A DNA stretch of 64,000 nucleotides from Verrucomicrobiota bacterium (lineage in GTDB: Bacteria > Verrucomicrobiota > Verrucomicrobiia > Limisphaerales > UBA9464): the NCBI GenBank assembly GCA_017309115.1, contig JAFLEF010000002.1, forward strand, positions 186,001 to 250,000. Reading direction: 5' to 3'. The notes under the pieces were generated by a model that saw only the letters and a program-made list of their open reading frames with translations, was not told the DNA's origin and did no database searches. Made by a program: the position numbers and the translations under genes. Shown here in pieces: positions 62,146 through 64,000 of the stretch (position 1 is its first letter; every line of letters begins with the position of its first letter).

Positions 62146-63215
62146 TCACTTCGCCCATTACCGATCCTGTCACCCAGCTCGTCATCCAGCCTTCGGTGTA
62201 CAAGGCTGAGGATGCGCCCTTCCTCCCGCCGGAGCAGCGTCCACCGCTGGACACCGATTTCTCCAAGAAGGTGGTTGGGGCACGGATCTGGTTCAAGGCT
62301 TCCAAGGTGACCGCATATGCCGGTGCCGAGTGGGATCGGCACCTGGGCGGGAAGATCGTGGAGGCACGCGCAAGACGGAAGGAAGCCAAGGCGCAGATTC
62401 CGGCGCTGACATTGCGCGTGCGCTACCATTCCACGTTGGCTCACGTCTGCCGGACCTTCGAGCTCTTCCGGGTTTGGACGTCGTGGGCGGCGTTCAAGTT
62501 CCGGCTGTTTCAGGCGGCGGCCTGGACTCTCGTGGTCGCGTCGGTAACGGGCACATTCAAGCTGCTCTCCCTTCAGGCCCCCTTTGCCGACTCACCGGTC
62601 AGCTGTGCGGTAATCGCCGCCGTTGTTGCCGTCACTGTTTACGGGGTGAAGGGAATGATCGGCAAGATCGAGGCCGCAACCTTGCGCCGTCGCCTTCGCA
62701 TTGGATTGGACGCCCTGTGCTTGGTGCTGCTCGTGACCTACTGCGTCCTCTTGGCGTTCCAGACCGGCGGCTTGGCTGCCGGTGTTCAGGATGTGCTTCA
62801 GATTGGGCAGGGATCGGCCTCGTTCGGCTTGCCGTGGTTGAGCCCCTATCTGCAAGCGTGCCAGCTCCTCGTGGAGGTATTTGCCGCCTTGTCCTGTTTT
62901 GAAAACGGCGAGGCGCTCGCCGAGCGGTACGGAGATCCTAACCGCACTCTGAGCGCTGCGAAGGAACTGCGCTTGCAGCAGGCCCATGCCTTGGACGAGT
63001 CGCTGAAGTCCCTGCACGAGTCCATCGCTCAGCGCGAGAAGGAGATCCTGCGCCTCAAGGCGGATCGCAAGTCGTATGTGCTCTCCGCGGTGGTGGCCTT
63101 CGAGCGCGAAGCGGAGTTGGAGCGCCGCCAGAGCGACGGCTTGCGTCGCGCCCGTGCCGACGCCGAACCCCGTCGCGGGTTGCTGCGCCGGTGCGCCGAC
63201 ATCTTTCGTCGCTGA
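62115..63215 (+). CDS. Membrane protein with coiled-coil tail
   Basis: The 366-residue frame starts with GTG; no in-frame ATG is available before the first membrane segment. Four hydrophobic segments lie at about residues 136-155, 164-182, 198-220 and 243-265. The last 90 residues form a charged coiled coil (ALDESLKSLHESIAQREKEILRL). No family was recognised. The following gene encodes an exported protein 31 bases downstream, suggesting that both act at the cell envelope. Confidence 0.7.
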   Translation: MQNRHQLPSLVTSPITDPVTQLVIQPSVYKAEDAPFLPPEQRPPLDTDFSKKVVGARIWFKASKVTAYAGAEWDRHLGGKIVEARARRKEAKAQIPALTLRVRYHSTLAHVCRTFELFRVWTSWAAFKFRLFQAAAWTLVVASVTGTFKLLSLQAPFADSPVSCAVIAAVVAVTVYGVKGMIGKIEAATLRRRLRIGLDALCLVLLVTYCVLLAFQTGGLAAGVQDVLQIGQGSASFGLPWLSPYLQACQLLVEVFAALSCFENGEALAERYGDPNRTLSAAKELRLQQAHALDESLKSLHESIAQREKEILRLKADRKSYVLSAVVAFEREAELERRQSDGLRRARADAEPRRGLLRRCADIFRR

Positions 63216-63246
63216 GTCAGCCATTCCCGTTCCCAAAGAACTCACC

Positions 63247-64000
63247 ATGAAAAAGTCCATAAGCTCGATCGCCCTCGTGGCAATCTCCGCCCTCACCGCA
63301 ACCCCGGCCTGGTCTGAGTCACCGCCCCACCTCGTGGTGGTGAGTGCCCCCGGGATTCCCACCGCCCTCCGCGAACCGGTGGCCCGGGCCACCGGAGAGC
63401 TGCTTTACCGGGGCGAGCCCGGTGCCCGGGTTACCGTCCTCGCCGGACGAGAATCGCGGATCGTGGCCGATGTCGCGGTGCCGACCGGCCCCGCGGTGCT
63501 GCGCCAGCAGCGCGTCGCCGCGGCGATCGGCTCCACCGTTCAGGCCATCCTCGGCGCCAACGAACTGGAGGTTCCTTTTCCGGTCATGTCGGTCCTCGAT
63601 GTGGTGGCCACCCAGCTGAAGGTGACCAACGCCACCGTCATCCTGGTCGGCCCGTCGTTCTATCACGATCCCCGCCACGAGACCTTCTCCTTCACGAACG
63701 GCTGGCCGAGCGACGGGCACCTCGGGGCGGGCATTGACGGCTCGATCTTCTCGACCGTTGAGCGGGCCCACCAGCTGGACGGGATGGCCGTCCACTGGCT
63801 GGTCACCGACGCAGGAACGGCCCGGAACGAGAATCACTCCCGCGGCGTCGCGCGGTTCTGGCACCTTTACGTGGCGAGTCAGGGCGGCGTGCTGCCGAGC
63901 TACTCGCCGGATCCGGTGATTGTCTTCGACAACGCCCGTACGGGCCGCACCCAGGTGATCAATGCGCCGGTGTTCAACCCGGCGGATTCGGAGGTCGTGA
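63247..64000 (+). CDS. Exported protein, 5' part (runs off window end)
   Basis: The frame from the ATG at 63247 is open to the window edge (251 codons). The N-terminus is a classical signal peptide: KK, then a hydrophobic stretch (SIALVAISALTATPA) and a cleavage site near WSES. The mature part has no recognised domain; it looks like a periplasmic alpha/beta protein (VILVGPSFYHDPR, then DGSIFSTVERAH). It follows the membrane protein by 31 bases. Confidence 0.75.
   Translation, partial: MKKSISSIALVAISALTATPAWSESPPHLVVVSAPGIPTALREPVARATGELLYRGEPGARVTVLAGRESRIVADVAVPTGPAVLRQQRVAAAIGSTVQAILGANELEVPFPVMSVLDVVATQLKVTNATVILVGPSFYHDPRHETFSFTNGWPSDGHLGAGIDGSIFSTVERAHQLDGMAVHWLVTDAGTARNENHSRGVARFWHLYVASQGGVLPSYSPDPVIVFDNARTGRTQVINAPVFNPADSEVV

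Noticed and set aside
1..64000. tRNA, rRNA or insertion-sequence genes
   Set aside because: No recognisable tRNA, rRNA or transposase sequence was noticed on either strand.

Overview
High-GC bacterial DNA carrying a mobilizable or plasmid-like replicon and a large accessory (defence) region. No rRNA, tRNA, ribosomal protein or central-metabolism gene is visible. ParA with a partition partner, a winged-helix candidate replication protein beside short direct repeats, a MobF-type relaxase, a relaxosome accessory protein and a TraD/TraG-like coupling protein point to a plasmid or integrated mobile element. No type IV secretion channel is seen, so it looks mobilizable rather than self-transmissible. 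The host phylum cannot be read safely from the sequence. The gene style (GC-rich, weak Shine-Dalgarno sites in many genes) would fit Verrucomicrobiota or a relative, at low confidence.

Layout. 0-4 kb: 3' part of a giant methylase-helicase of the plasmid type, cut by the window edge. 4-12.6 kb: a two-gene operon of a double sacsin-like GHKL ATPase and an SNF2/RapA-like helicase. 12.6-15.6 kb: partition genes, a repeat cluster and a candidate replication protein. 15.7-22.5 kb, plus strand: a DUF5131 (phage Gp37/Gp68-like) protein, an unknown protein, a C5-cytosine methyltransferase with a SymE/AbrB-like N-terminus, and an overlapping gene pair of a GHKL ATPase and a phosphoribosyltransferase-fold protein. 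22.6-45.6 kb, minus strand: a complete type 2 BREX (Pgl) system in the order pglW-pglX-pglY-pglZ-brxD-brxHI, headed by a small HTH gene. Immediately upstream lies a three-gene module: a DNA methyltransferase, a protein kinase fused to a P-loop ATPase, and a Rossmann-like protein. The spacing would allow a single ~23 kb transcription unit. 46.3-52.5 kb: small hypothetical genes, two decayed copies of an intact gene at 50 kb, and an XRE repressor with two matched palindromes. 52.5-58.8 kb, minus strand: the mobilization operon (accessory protein, relaxase, coupling protein, two polytopic membrane proteins, one PrsW-like). 58.8-59.9 kb: a gene-poor stretch with a 245-bp tandem repeat, a good place to look for oriT. 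59.9-61.8 kb: three HTH-type genes including a duplicated unit. 62.1-64 kb: a membrane protein and the start of an exported protein that runs off the end.

How it works together. The backbone (par, rep-like, mob) maintains and moves the element. Roughly 35 kb of cargo looks like anti-phage defence. Type 2 BREX is the only established system. Three other modules have the architecture of defence systems but I cannot name them: the sacsin/helicase pair, the GHKL/PRTase-fold pair, and the methyltransferase/kinase-ATPase/Rossmann triplet. The PglY here carries a C-terminal HNH nuclease-like domain, which is unusual for a system generally described as lacking a dedicated nuclease.
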